From NCBI RefSeq assembly GCF_035083965.1, contig NC_089729.1:18277964-18341963 (forward strand): a DNA stretch of 64,000 bases, read 5' to 3'. The notes beneath the pieces are model-generated. The model was not told where the DNA came from. It saw only the letters and a program-made list of their open reading frames with translations, and did not search any database. Origin of the DNA: Branchiostoma lanceolatum (lineage: Eukaryota; Chordata; Leptocardii; Amphioxiformes; Branchiostomatidae). The translations under genes were made by a program, and so were the position numbers. Below are positions 1-14,000 of this stretch, in pieces (position 1 is the stretch's first letter; every line of letters starts with the position of its first letter).

Positions 1-375
1 ATATTCAGTCTAATAGTATGACTTCTAATATCAAAAAGTACTTCCTGCATATTGCCATATACGAATAAGATATGCTATCTAACACTAAGAATTCTAATAT
101 CTAGAGTCTAGACCGTAGACGTACCAGTTGTCGTTACATATTGTCATATATGAATAAGATATGGTATCTAACACTATGAATTCTTATATCTAGAGTCTAG
201 ACTTACTGGTTCTCGTTACATTTTGCCATATAGGAATTAAACAGGCTTTCTGACAGGATACTTTCTTAATCGAGACATACTTGTTATATATTGCCATATA
301 CGAATGACACATGCTGTCTAATAGGATGATTTCTGATATGTAAGAAATACTTCTTACATATCGCCATATGTCGTC
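1..375. repeat. Degenerate tandem repeat (satellite-like), unit about 70-90 bp
   Basis: A block containing variants of CATATTGCCATATACGAA recurs at about 48, 138, 219, 287 and 357, with ATCTAGAGTCTAGAC between the first copies. Spacing falls from about 90 to about 70 bp, so the array is degenerate. It may continue left of the window. No coding potential is seen in it. Confidence 0.7.
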
Positions 376-1895
376 CTTGTACGTTTGTAAGAACATTTTC
401 AAATGAGACTGTGAAGAATTAAGTGATATAAATATATCTGGCCCTATACACGGAGCTATATAAAACAGTCATGTTCATCACCGAAAACGATGGGCTAGTG
501 ACTATAAATGTTTTAGTCAAGTAGGCAAGTATCGACAATGCGATTAGTCGATTTTTTCTGTCTCCGGTATCGGATACAATTTCAAAACAAATTTGTAGTT
601 GAATTCCTCTGTAGCCACATGTCCCCCCAATCTACACACAACTGAACTCCATATTAAATTCACCTCGCCTATTCCTGGTTTGCAGTGCTGTGCTAGCGGG
701 TGTTGTTCTTTCCCTTCAGTCCCTTTTTTGACGGCTTGCTCGTTATACTGAAGCAGTAGATGTCAAGGTGCTTGCAAATTTGGGAGCATATAGCGAAACA
801 GTATTGGGCCAGGTCAAGCGTCACAAATATCTGAAAGAGATCACATAAGTATGTAAAAGGTCACAAACAGCCAGAAAAGATTTACAATGATACAACGCAG
901 CAAAACATAATTTATATCAACTGGATTCTTCAAATGAATGTACACCTGTGATGCTAATTACCATTGTGAAGATTCTTCGAACGATATTTCCTTACAAGAA
1001 GTAGAGCGCTTGTCGACAGGCTTTCCTTTGTTGACATGACCCGAAGCCTAGTTTGAATTTTTGGAATGGGGATGAATGCATCTATAGCTACAGTTTGGAA
1101 CATATCTGCACGAAAATCAATGCGCAGACCCATTGCACCTGAACTCGAAAAGGGTCTGTTGCATCAATCATCATTCTAACCTCAGTTAGTTGCCACCTGC
1201 CCATCTCGTAAGATGCCTGCCGTAAGTAGGGTGTGACGTACTAAATGAATATGTACAAAAAATTCTAACCCTCATACACACCGAGGGAGTTCATTTGATC
1301 CCACGCTTGTACTTCGAAGTGCCGTTTGAACACTTTTTAAAAATTCATTCCGCGACTTGTCAGTAAAACTTTATTGTTATAAGCTATCTTTATTTTTTTT
1401 AGGAGATTGGCACAATACCAAAGTCTGGGTTGAGTCCGATTCGGCTCATGGCATCTTTTAGTTTTTTGTCTATATATATTCTTCGAAGTACAATTATTTT
1501 GATACCATGAAGTTTGATATCATAATGATTTTACTGTATTTTGTGGAATAGTGAGGGGCAAAGTTATAGATAATCAAGATAGTACCATTTGTGCAAAACG
1601 CAGTCCTTCTAAACATTTTGTGTTAATTACGACAATGAACATTATCATTCACACCTAACCATATCAAAATGTGCCTCTTTTATGGAAGAAGCATGCAGCA
1701 ATGTATGTTAAACGGGAACAAAATGCAAAATGAAGATAATACTAAACAAAACATTATCAGGCCCATATGGACCCGATATGAATATTCCTTCATTTCAGTA
1801 GCAAAAAAATATTCTAGGGTGCATGAGGGTTAACTAATAGCAACAGCTACGAAGTGCAATTGCCTTGTATCTACAGATTTAGGGCCACTGCTTAC
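376..1895. other. No recognised feature; 3' side of the phosphotransferase gene
   Basis: The last exon and 3' UTR of the minus-strand phosphotransferase should lie here or beyond base 1. I could not find a convincing exon for the family's C-terminal helix and basic tail. The stretch is AT-rich unique-looking sequence with no long open frames. Confidence 0.5.
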
Positions 1896-2021
1896 CAAAG
1901 TTATCCAGAGAAGGATGTAATCATCAACGAAGCTGTTGAAGCACTGGTTCAGGAGCAGCAAGCCTGGGCCAATCATCGATGAGTCCAATATCGCCATCTG
2001 ACTTTTTGTAATGTGTGCAAC
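1896..2021 (-). CDS. CEPT1/CHPT1-like: Phosphotransferase exon 8: HITKSQM and late membrane helix
   Basis: 42 codons, phase 0 in and out. The acceptor reads TTCTCCAG and the donor GTAAGCAG. The product begins VAHITKSQM and runs into [17 protein letters not shown] and ILLWITL, matching the conserved late segment of CEPT1/CHPT1. It joins exon 7 to give NKLI-VAHITK exactly as in the family. Confidence 0.92.
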
Positions 2022-5000
2022 CTGGAGAACCAAAGAACCCAAGAGTAATAGCTGTGTCATAAAACATTCATTAATATGCGCAGCTGATTGTAACATACAT
2101 ATACATGTATGTAAAGCAAACTTACAAAAGGCTTGTTTGTAACACACATACATGTACAGTACACTTACACACGGTTTAATTGTAGCATACATGCATGTAT
2201 ACACAATCAAACAGCTTCAGAAGTCTGATTTTTTATTGGCAAAATCATTGCCTTCAATACACGCCTTGTATTGTACTTTGAACAAGTGCAAACTGTGTAT
2301 CAGTGCAACATTTCAATTACAAAGTAACAGTAATGGTAAATAAACGCATTATAAAAAAGTGAACCTGCTTAGGTTGAAATTGTTGTCAAAAAGCATATTA
2401 GTTAGTAAACTCTAATTCATTGTAAACTACGCCACGATACATCACGGTGTAGACAGAGCGTGTTAAAGGCAACCAAAGCAATATTAGGGCCAAAAAAGGA
2501 AATTAAAAAAAATGCTATAATCTTAATGGATATGACATTTACGAACTTTGTACAGCACATATCCGTTATAACTTCATACTTTGAGTATTTCGAAGCCGCG
2601 CAAAATCCTGCCGCACGATGATACCCTTAGTTTTGCGACCCTACAAAAACTCCAGCTACGATTTTCAATGAGTTCTCACATCACAACAACGTCGTAATTT
2701 TGCATCATGGACGTTGCCATACATTATAATAGTGTTGTTTGAACTTATCATGTATAGAAATTACTAAATAACTTGACTTTCAAAATCCGACTTTCGGGCC
2801 CTAATATTGCTTTGGTTGCCTTTAAAATGACGGAGCGTGCTACACGTAAAAAGTGACGACCGTTTCAAACGCAACGAACGTGTACGTGACGGAGCACACA
2901 TCGGATAACACGCCAGAGTTACTGCAGCTAGTTGTATCACACTGAACGACCTGTCAAACCTTAGGCCTTTGTACATAAACCTTTTTAAAGCCTGTCGTAA
3001 TTATGTCCTTGCTGTACTACGTGGTAACGAGTTCTACTCCATGTCAATCATAGGACAAACTACATTTGTAATGCCTCAAACATTGGCACGTATTTGCGAT
3101 AACTTGTTATGACTGTTTCTTAATCTTTTCTGACTTGATATTGGATTCATGGTAGTTATTTAGAAATCATATTGTACGTTATACATAGTCTGTTTTTTTC
3201 TGTTTTCCAGTGACATCTGCTCAAGATTTGTTTTTAATGTACCTTTTCATTTTGGAATACCTTGTACACTACGTATACGTTAAAATCTCTTTCCAGTGGT
3301 AGGACAGACATTTTACCAGATAGCCAGATGCTAACAATTCTAAATATTCATGATTGGTACTTTTGATATTCCAACTGCCGTAAGTTACATTTATAACATG
3401 TAATTAAGACTCACTATAAGTTTGTTGGTGATTTTCGCAAAGGTTGTTCCGATCATGAGCAGGGAGAGGCAGGAATGGGTCTGGAACAGCATCATGGGGG
3501 ACGTCTAGTAGATGGCGAGAGCCTGGATAACAGGCAGCAGGAAAGCTAGACCCGGAGACAGAGCATCCATGTCCTTTGTGGGAAGAAACAACAAGACTTC
3601 ACTTTGTTGTATCTTTAAGTTTTGTACTTGACCATAAGAAAGCACGCATCATCATTTGTTTATCACGACTGAACTAGCTGTCCAGTTTTGTCATGTAGTT
3701 TATTGTTTACCATGCAGATTTCTGATTATCTGTACTTGTATTACATTTCCTTGAATAAGATATCTTTAGAAAAAAACTGAACATTAGCCACGCACAATAG
3801 CAAACCGAGTAAAAATCTAGGCCAAGTGTAACTATGTTTGAAATATATTTGAAAGGAAAATTCAGGACGCTATAGGCTGATTCCTAAATGCCTAATATTC
3901 ACATAGTACTATGTACTAAACAAAACACGTTTGGATACATGTTTTGATACAGGTTAAGGTACAGATCCATTCAATATCTTTCTTAAAAATCGTCCTATAC
4001 TTTTTAGTCCGAATCTGTAGCACCAGTAGTAGGTATTCAATTTTACGGAAAAGCACATACCAATGAAGTTGCTGATGAGTAGAGTCCAATTACCACATTT
4101 GCTGTCATACACGTCGTGGTTAAAGCTATCGCAGCTCGAACTGATAGACCTATCAGAGGCACCTATATGTACAAACAACAACACTTTTGCATGTCTTCTT
4201 TTTCATATCCCTTATGCTAATACCCCACTTTTCTATAAACTAATCGAGTGTAATTGCTCAATCAAGTGTTTATTGTGATAATTAGCTTAACCCGCTGTTT
4301 TCAAATACTAGTAAATCATGTGACAATAATCAAACAAGAGTTCGGAGACCTCAGATCTTCGCAAAATATTATGATTATGCAATGAATTGTACATTTGAAT
4401 AATCTATGCTTGGCCATGTACAGTTTACCTGTCTTATACAGGTCAAAAATGTTAACAGTCCTATCATTTAACACTGAGAAGAATTATGGCACATTTTGCA
4501 TTAATCATTCAAACCAGGGATTCATTTGCATAATTGATATCTGTTAGCTTCATCTTCAATAAACTACATACATGACATGTATTTGAGTCCTATAATGGAA
4601 AACACTGTAAATCTTTCATCATAATGAATGCAAATTGTGTTTAATGGTGCATAATTTTTATTCTTATGTACATCTCTGTCTAAGCTGCATTCATACTAAG
4701 TATGATGGAAATCCGTTGTTCCTTTCTTCAGTTATTCTCCTTGGCATAGTTTGACAACACCTGACACCGCCCCTGCAGTTCCAAAGCAATCGTCTAGGGG
4801 GCCCAAACCTACACCACTTCTTCCTTGCATTACAAGCTAGCGGCCACTAAAAAATCAACATCACAGCACATCCAGGTCAAAAGATACAAAAACAGAAGTT
4901 CTGCAGCAGTACCAAAGTCACATACTAGGAGGCCCAAAATCGACCTTCACCTCTGTCTCCCCAACACCCACCCACATACAAAATATCATTGTAATCCATC

Positions 5001-8000
5001 CAGAGGTTCTTGAGGTATTCTGACTACAATTATCCGGAACAACCAACATACAGACAGGCAGACACACGCAGACAGACAGACAGACACACACACAGACACG
5101 CCAAAAACAATATCTGCATGGAGATAAAAAAATGAGAGGGTTTGGAATCAGATTTCCAATGCAATCAAAGTATAGCGTTAAGGACTTTCGTATCTCTTTG
5201 ACTTTGTCTTGCCAGGCCTAAATCATCAGTCCAATGCCAATTCCAACATTCTAACGCAGGTAAAAAAATGTCAAAGCCAGGGTGTTCGTTACACACTAAG
5301 TTAAAATAAATCCGGAAATTCTTCTTGCAAACGCACATCCATCCACATAAGTGGATCGGTATCATCCGGCAAAACATAGATATTTAGCAATAATTTCCGG
5401 CTGCTTGTAAAGATATACGGCTCTATTCCCAAAATACACAAATATATGATACGTTTCTACTGCAGTATTAGTCGTCGTTATCAGGTATTGCTTGTACACC
5501 ACGGCTAACACCAGTGTGCTAGTTTAGACATGAGAATGCTTTCTGCCACGATGTTAGTCATTGCTATCGGATATCATACAGCTAAATGACGTTAACCAAA
5601 GAAGGCTTCATTTTCCACAGATACCTGTCATTATTACTTCATATTCGTGAGCCCCACATAAATCCAACATTACATTCCAGTGTATTAGAAGAGGACTCGT
5701 TATCTTCAACTTGACATATGACTTGAGGGTGTGTAATATAAAAGAGTGGTCGGGAAAGACGACGGTTCAGCTGATCAGACTGATGACCGCCAGAGCTAGA
5801 GATGGAGAATGTTTGTGGACAGACTGCGGCTATAGCTAGTAGCTATGGGACTAAGTGAATGATTGGATGGATGAATGAATGAATGTGAATTAATGTTAAA
5901 AGATTTACATGAAACACAGACGTTGTATCATTCATGTGTAATTTTCATTCACTATGTAATAATGGCTGTGTGATGATAACGTTAATGTCCGGCTTTCTTC
6001 GGTGAGCAGGGTGTCATATGGTCGATGCCTATAAACACTTCGCGAACGACCTCATTTGCTTCGCTCACTCGGTTAGTTCATTGGCTATAGGAACTGACCA
6101 TGAAGCAAGATAAGAGAGTTTTGTCAAATATGCCTGTCAGAAACACGTTGCCATGGCAACACGAAATAATTTTGAGTTTATGCAAACATTGTACTATTGT
6201 AGCCTTATGGAAATCCGAGTTTGACTGTTCTAGCATAAGTCGTTCGGGAGTTATGCGACATGAAACGGGCCTGAAAATCCCCCCTGGTCTGAATAGGGTT
6301 AAGCAATTGCTGTAACTCGTTGCTTTAAAAAAAGTCCATCAAAGGGATCCATTATAACTTCAGCGGATGTAGTGTTTGTCAGTACAATATGAAAAAAATG
6401 CGAACAAAAGAAAGTATACATTACGTTGATTGACCAGACGGAGGGACCAAAAACAGCTGAAACAATATGTATTCCCATGACGGTACTATTCAGCTCTGGG
6501 CCTTCAATCCTGAAGACAAAAGAAGGGTAAATAAAAAGAACAGCATAAGTGACAAATGTAATCAAACATAAAAAACACAATGCGATGGTCCTTCGCTTAA
6601 TCGGGAAACTGTTATAATCACGGCAACAAAATGAGTATAGGAATTATCAAATGTTTTAGTCTGAGCCTTTTATCTGAATCAAGTCGAGTCAAGAACTTTT
6701 ATCTGGTAATTTTCGGCCTCCGTCAACACATTAACCTCACTGCAAACACCATAATACTTCACGGAGGATTGTGTCTTTTAAGGACTCTTGTTTTGTTTCA
6801 GAAACTTAAAGTTCATCGTTTGAGCAAGTTTATTGGATTGAGCTGTAGAAAGGCGGGTCCGGGCAGAAGTTGTCCGGGATGTCAAGTCGAGTTATTCCAG
6901 TAGTCCTGTCAAGTGTTCTGTTCGCGGGATTGGGCTTTGAGAAAGTCTGTGCGGCCTGCTCAGGGGCTGGCGTTAGAATGAATGAATACCTCGTGTGCGG
7001 GGACCACCCACCAGAGTGTCAGACAGATAGCTTAGTAACTATGGCAACTGTCGCGGGAGGATTACTTGGGAAACGGCTAGTTCTCGCTTTACGTCAGAAA
7101 CCCAGTTACATCGGCACCATATAAACTATTATAGCATGCCTTTTACAATGAAAAATAATACCATATGCCACATCCATACATTAAAAGATTAAACCCCAGA
7201 GCTGTCCTTGGAAGTGCGTCAAAAACACAAGTGCCAAAATGCCACTGCACAACACAATGACAGACGACACATTTCGGGGCGACCCACTCACTACATTAGA
7301 CATGGTGTTCTTTACAAAGCGTGATCATAACAAATGAGACACCTTTTTATGCAACATGTACAAGCTTGTTTATAATATAGCACATAATGCTAATCATTGA
7401 ACACAACAGCGTAATCTCATGCAGCCAATGAATGCACGGCCATAACCAAGGAAACAATGTGGAATCATTGTAGAAGGCAACAAATAAACCTTTCATTGTT
7501 ATATTTTATAATATAATAAAACGCAATTAGCCACTCAGTGACGTAGAGATCAAATGTTTTTCTTAAGTGCATATTGGATTCATGTCTGTTTAGATCTCCA
7601 TATCTATATGGTGTCATAGAGTTCCATATTGATGATTACTCTCCAAGCAGAGGATGGGTTCCGGCAGGTTTTTGACGTGTTTTTAGACGTTTTTGTCGGC
7701 CTTTCTACATTTTCATTTTTTGTTTGTCTCTATAAACCTGGGTTTATAGAGACAAAAAAAAAATGAAAATGTAGAAAGGCCGACAAAAACGCCTAAAACA
7801 CGTCAAAAACCTGCCGGAACCCATCCTCTGCTTGGAGAGTAATTGATGATTTGTTTGTAATGCCAACATTTCAACATATTTTCCTATTTGAATTGATCCT
7901 GGTGGTCAGGTGTCTATACTTTCCCTCGGGAAAAGAAGTAATATTACTACTTACCACCCATATGAGAATGTCCCTGTCAGGTATTGACTCCAGTTCATAG

Positions 8001-11000
8001 AGTAGAAGAAAAAGGCGATGATAGTCAACGACAAAAACATCCAGCCTGGTTCCTCTCCCATTTTCATTGCGCAGATTGTTGCAATGCGCGTGGAAACTAA
8101 TAAGCAGAGAAGAGAAGAAATCACAATCAAAGAATATGATGTTGTGTAAAATTTTTGTTGCACGTAGATCATCATAACATTAAGTCGTGACAAAACGTGT
8201 GGCGTCGTTTGGCGCAAGTGGTAGAGCGCGCGGCTGTCAAACAATGGGACCCAGGATCTAATCCCAGGTTGTGTCCAGAGACATGTCCGAACTTGCGCCC
8301 CGACGTTGTGCCTTTGGGCACGACTTTCCTCACTTCACTCAGGTGTAAATGGGTTAGGGTTAGGGACGTCCCTCGGATAGGACGTTAAATGGAGGTCCCG
8401 TGTTTGAGGAGAGTCGCATCTTGAGCACGTAAAAGAACCCACCACATCTTTCGAAAAAGAGTACGGGCATGCCCCGGTGTGAGTGGATCAAAACATTCCG
8501 GCCTTAATGGGGTAGGGAATTTCCCGAGCAGCCTTCGTAACCCCTGCTTCTCATAATGGGTCAGTGAAGTCATGCTTGTCTCGAGCATTGATGTTTCTGA
8601 CCCAGGGCGAAGAGAAGCTGCTACAGTAAGAATTAGTTCAGTGCTTTGATGAGTGGCCCCCTACGGCCTTGCACTGAGCGAGTTCGTTAAAAAAAATCAT
8701 TACAGGCAACGTAGCATAAGGACACACACATTTCTTCCTAACACAAAAAAGATAGACTTGCATTAACTGTGCAGACGATGCTCTTATATGCATAAAAAAG
8801 GTCTATAATGTTCCTTTTGCAGAATACTAGGCCGAAATTTTTCACTCACGCCACTTCTTTGCGAGTCCAACAGCTATCACTGCTTGAAAAAGACCATAGC
8901 ACGTCTAGAACGAGGGATATGAACACCGAACGTCTTGCTGCAGTACCATTGAAAGCCGCTTAGGGCCCAAAATCTAGTCGTTTCATTATTTTGGCAGATA
9001 CCTACTAACATGTCAAATATAGTAAACATTCGTATAGAGTCCATTCCAAGTCACCGCGAGGGTTGTTATTGTCATAATTTAGAACTATTTTCAAGTTATT
9101 GTTATTATTTGTGTAAGAGATTTGATACTTTTGAAATATTTTGAATGTGATTTCAACTTTCTAAACATTTCTTAAGTTTTCTAAAACTTTAGAAATATTC
9201 ATGATGTAGAATATGATATTTACAATGGTTTCTAAATAATGGTAACAGCATTCTACCATTATTCACAATTTTGTACGATTTCTTACCATTTTCTACCATT
9301 ATTTGTAACATCTCTATAAATAGGTCAGAGGGCTGGGAAGAAAGCAATTCACACATCCTTGCGAAGTTTAGGGAAGAATGCTTTCCACAAAGGACCGAGC
9401 GGTGTCCTGCAGTGAAGTCTAAAGATGTACAAAGGCAGACAGAAGGGCCAGATTAGCACCTACTTTTATGGGGGCAATCACCATTCTACCATTGTTAACC
9501 ATTTTCTACCATTTCTTGTTAATATTTCTAAAAGTTAAATAATAACATAGATGTTTAGAAATTATGACAAATAAAGAGTTTTTGTGCAGTTACTTTCAAA
9601 ATATTTCTAAATTATCTAATTAAATTCAAATAAATTCATATTTTTGTATTTGATCTTTTAGAAAAATTTAGAACTATTGACAGTCAGATATTCTTTTATT
9701 AGAAATGTTTCAAAATGATTACAAATATTATTATAAAACCCTCGCGGTGACTCGGAATGGACTCTAATAGAACTAATCGAATTTTGCTGGTCATAAACTG
9801 ACAGACAAACCTTATTTTGGAAGGTAATAAAGTTGACTCTGCAGTCAACACAAAAAGCTGCTATGGGGTGAAACATGGTAAACAAATTAAAATGACATGA
9901 CCATGTCATGTCCAGAACGCGAGATATAGAAGCAGGAAGTTCTGTTGCAGTACCAAAGGAAGTCATCAGGTGGTTAAGGCAGGCTTGTCCTACTTTTCGC
10001 CGACACCTTTCCATATACCAAATATTATCTAGGATCCATAATTAGCTCCTCGAGTTAAGCTATCCACAAACAAAATGTTCAACCTACAATCCTACACAGT
10101 GTGTCAAGATCAAAACTTCTGGGCAAAGTTAAAAAGCGCAATATAACGTGTCTGAATGATCTCATCAGATGACGTGAATGACTAAATAACGAGTTCCTTT
10201 ATTCACAACGACAAATTTAACCCTATCTAGACGGGGGGGGTCTAAAAGTGCCCGCGCCAACTTTGACATCGTATAAATGCCAAACGACGTATGGTAGGAC
10301 AACCAAACTTGGTGACTTTTCCTAAAATTTAGTTGGCAACAATATTATGATAAAAGTGTAAGTTTATCATTTTTCGTGTTGCCATTGCAACTATTTTCTG
10401 AAGAGGCATTTTATGCAAATTTCACTAATTTCGATTTAAACATAGTTGTTTCCAGTGTTTTATTGCTCAACCACCCTAGTTTCTTATATGTATAACATCA
10501 TATGTAATCTAATGTAACTGTCATGATTCAAATTCATAAATTATGCTAATTTGATGACATCATCGCTCAAAATCCAAGATGGCGGACAGGATCATTATTT
10601 TCAGTATAAACAGGCTTTTTCGCCTTTAAATTCGTCATAACCTGAAATTTTCTTAACCAGAAACATTCAGATTATTTTTTTTTCTATTTTGGTTGTTATT
10701 TGGGGTCATAAATGGGAAAAAAGTATTTTTTGAAATTTCGAAATGGCCGATCCAAGATGGCGGATCCCAGGGGGTCGCTAACAACACATGACGTCATCGT
10801 TCGACGTCATTTTGACGCTCACTTCGTCACCACTGACTTCAATAATCTTGGCATACCCTTAAATCAGTAATACGCACTATTTTGTCTAATACGTTTAAAT
10901 ATTATGGGAATTCCCTATTTAGCCAATAAAATCACACCGATGACGTCATAATTACGTCATATTACGTCATAACGTCACCAAAATTACAGGAAATATAAAA

Positions 11001-14000
11001 CTTTGCGTGAAAATCACTCCCTGCAAATTTGGTGATGATACGGCATACCGTTCGGAAGTTATGATGGGGGGGGGGGTCGAAAGAGCTAAGTCTAAAAAAA
11101 AGCCCGGTCTAGCTAGATAGGGTTAATAGCCGACATTGGACGACCGCCTGTCATCTGCTTCAGGGCATTTCTGACTGGTTTACTTTGCACTGCAGCTAGG
11201 TGCCACTGCGAACAATGCGGTTCCAAACGATTGAAGACAATTTGTTACTTGACAACATACAATATATGTATATAACAACATATACTTTTGAGTCTGCATT
11301 GTGTCCTTGTCATTGCTCAACAATGTTTATGTATGTGACAATACTTTACGTTTGGGACCTCATTGTTAGATATGTGGTTGTGAATACAGAACTTTGTAAT
11401 TCCAAAGAAAATGTCAGCCATGGATCCTGCTATTGAGATCCTATATAAAACTTTTAGCTTACCATATGCGATACTTCAATGAATGTACCATTATCTTTGC
11501 CTTAGATTCTCACCTATTGATATGGCGTCACAGCCATGGTCGAAAAGATTCCCAAGCGGCGTGGCGCTTCCTGTTCGGCGCGCCTGTATACCATCGATGT
11601 GGTCCAAAGTGTGATAAAGGAACGCCCCCAAGGCAAATAACAAATACACCCACGCTGGGGCCTGTACATTGAATACAAAGGTAGGAAAAACAAACGAAAC
11701 ACTTACAAGTCACTATAAGCAGTGTGATTAAGTCTCGTGTCAATTAGTTAGGCCCCGTTCATATGCTTCGGTCCCAATTGGGAAAGTGGGGCCCCGCCGG
11801 GTAGTTCGTGGGCTTCTTTTCATGAATTCATCCGGATCATTTTAATTCATTTTCCTATCAGCAAAAAGGGACTCGCAAAGCGGTGAATCAACTGTTGTCG
11901 ACCACAGAAATCTTTGACATGTTACCCACAATGCATCTCACTTATCATGCGCATGCGCAGTTTGAATCATGAAATTCTTAATTGCATGACAGGGGAGACT
12001 AAAGGGATTGCGCCTGCGCCTAGACCCCACGATAAGAGACCTTAAGTAAAAAACAGGGTTAAAACCATTGAAAATCCTTTTTTGGTGGGATTATTTGTGA
12101 CATCTGGGCAGTATAGGAGGGCTGTGGTAGGACAGACTCTGTATTTGCTGAATTAGTTCAAATAAATGGTCTGTCTCTACCCTGTGTGTTTTGGCACCCC
12201 CCTGATATACTGGCATGGTCTTCAACTGGGTGTCTGAAGCCTGTCGGACCAATCCAAAGGCTCTGTTAAGGGGGGGGGGGGTATATCTGGAGAATAGCCG
12301 TATAGAATTTGTCAGGAATGAATCTTATGGCAGTTGACATAACTGGTTATTATTTGAGGGTGTTTGTAGTCTGTTGTTTTGATTCCTGAGATAATGACAC
12401 CTTCTTTTTCTTAACTTCCTCATAGGATACATGCATTACTGGCTTTTATTGTAACTGTTTAGTCTCCCCGACATTCGCGTAGAATATTTGTTTCAGTCCA
12501 ATCATTCCTTGGTGATTTTGACAATAAAAAGGCAGTGAATGGGTGATATGATAAAAATGATAAAGTCACTACGCTCGGTGGACTATGTAGGAAATAGAAT
12601 AGGCACTATATACAGGCCTCTGGTCGGGATATTAATCTTTTACGTACAAACCAGATTGATAGGCTGACACAAAAGTTAGGGCTGCTCATAGGAAAGCATG
12701 TTGAAATACACTGAAACAAGTCATCATAAAAGTACTAACCCAAATTTCAATCTTAAAAATGCTGGTCCACTAGAAAGTCACAAGGGTATACTTGAAAAAT
12801 GCAAAAAAAAGCAGGAGGTTGTTCAGCTCAAACTCCGAGGTAAGCTACCCCAGATTTCTGATGTATCCATCCGCATGACCCAACAACTCACATGTCTTTA
12901 CCCCAGATAAAATGGTGAACTTGACAAATTTCAACCAAAATGGGAAAGCTTAGACCCTACCTGTTCCTTCTTACCGGTTAACCTCTTAAGTCTCCAGATT
13001 GGGGCAAAATTTTCAAGCGAAAGAAGGATTTTCAAGGATTTTAGCTGGCGGTTTCTATTTTGAGACCTCCACTGCGCAACTCAACTTTTGGGTCAGCCCT
13101 AATGCCCAGCAAACTTTATCAAAACACTAGTAGTGTTACCAGATATCTCACCTCTTCCCGTGCTGTAGGGCAGTAGTACATAAGCAGCAGTGACGGCACC
13201 ATCTCGAATGTCAGTCCCAAAAGTGTGATGAGGTTTGGCGCCACCCAGTACGGAACTCTTTCTCCAAGCCAGTCCCAAAAGGGCTGTGGATATGATGGAA
13301 CCGTGATTTTAAGGGAAATTGACATCAGAAAAGGACATATAGCCACCAGCCAAAAAAAAAATCAAGACCGTATAGCACGTCCAGGTCAAAAGATAGAAAA
13401 AACGGAAGTTCTGCTGCAGTACTAGGATCACATACTAGGGGCCCAAAATCAACCTTAGCCTTTGTCTCGTCAACACCTACATACCAAATATCATCATAAT
13501 TCATTCAGAGGTTCTCGAGTTATGCTGACTACAAAAATCCGGTAACACATAAAGACAGACACAAACACACACACACAGACACACCCGAAACAATATCTCT
13601 ATTTTTCACGACAGTAAATTCTTAGTTTACTTCTACATCTGTGGTTATTGTTGTTCCCTACGGGAAAAAGGCTTAGATAGCTTCTGGTGGTTGTCTAAGC
13701 TCGCTGTTTACATGTTACGTTTGTATAAGAATGTGCATATACATGATAGGAGATCGTTCCAAATGTGCCTCGAATGCATCAAATTGGTCATTTCAGCTGA
13801 TTATATGTTTCATGCTGTTTATATTTCAATTATGCAGTGTTTTACGAGGCAAGGACACTGTAAAACTACACTGTAATGCAATTTCAAGGACCCAGTAAGG
13901 ACTGCAAGTTTGATTGAACAATAAAGTTTTAAGTTTGAATTCAAGTATTTCTGTCATCCAGCTTTTTTTTTTCTTTTGCTGGCCAATTTTCTATAAAAAC

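Noticed and set aside
3430..3600. Plus-strand frame reading IMSREREQ-like text and MARAWITGS
   Set aside because: It is the reverse of phosphotransferase exon 7, which explains its apparent coding character.
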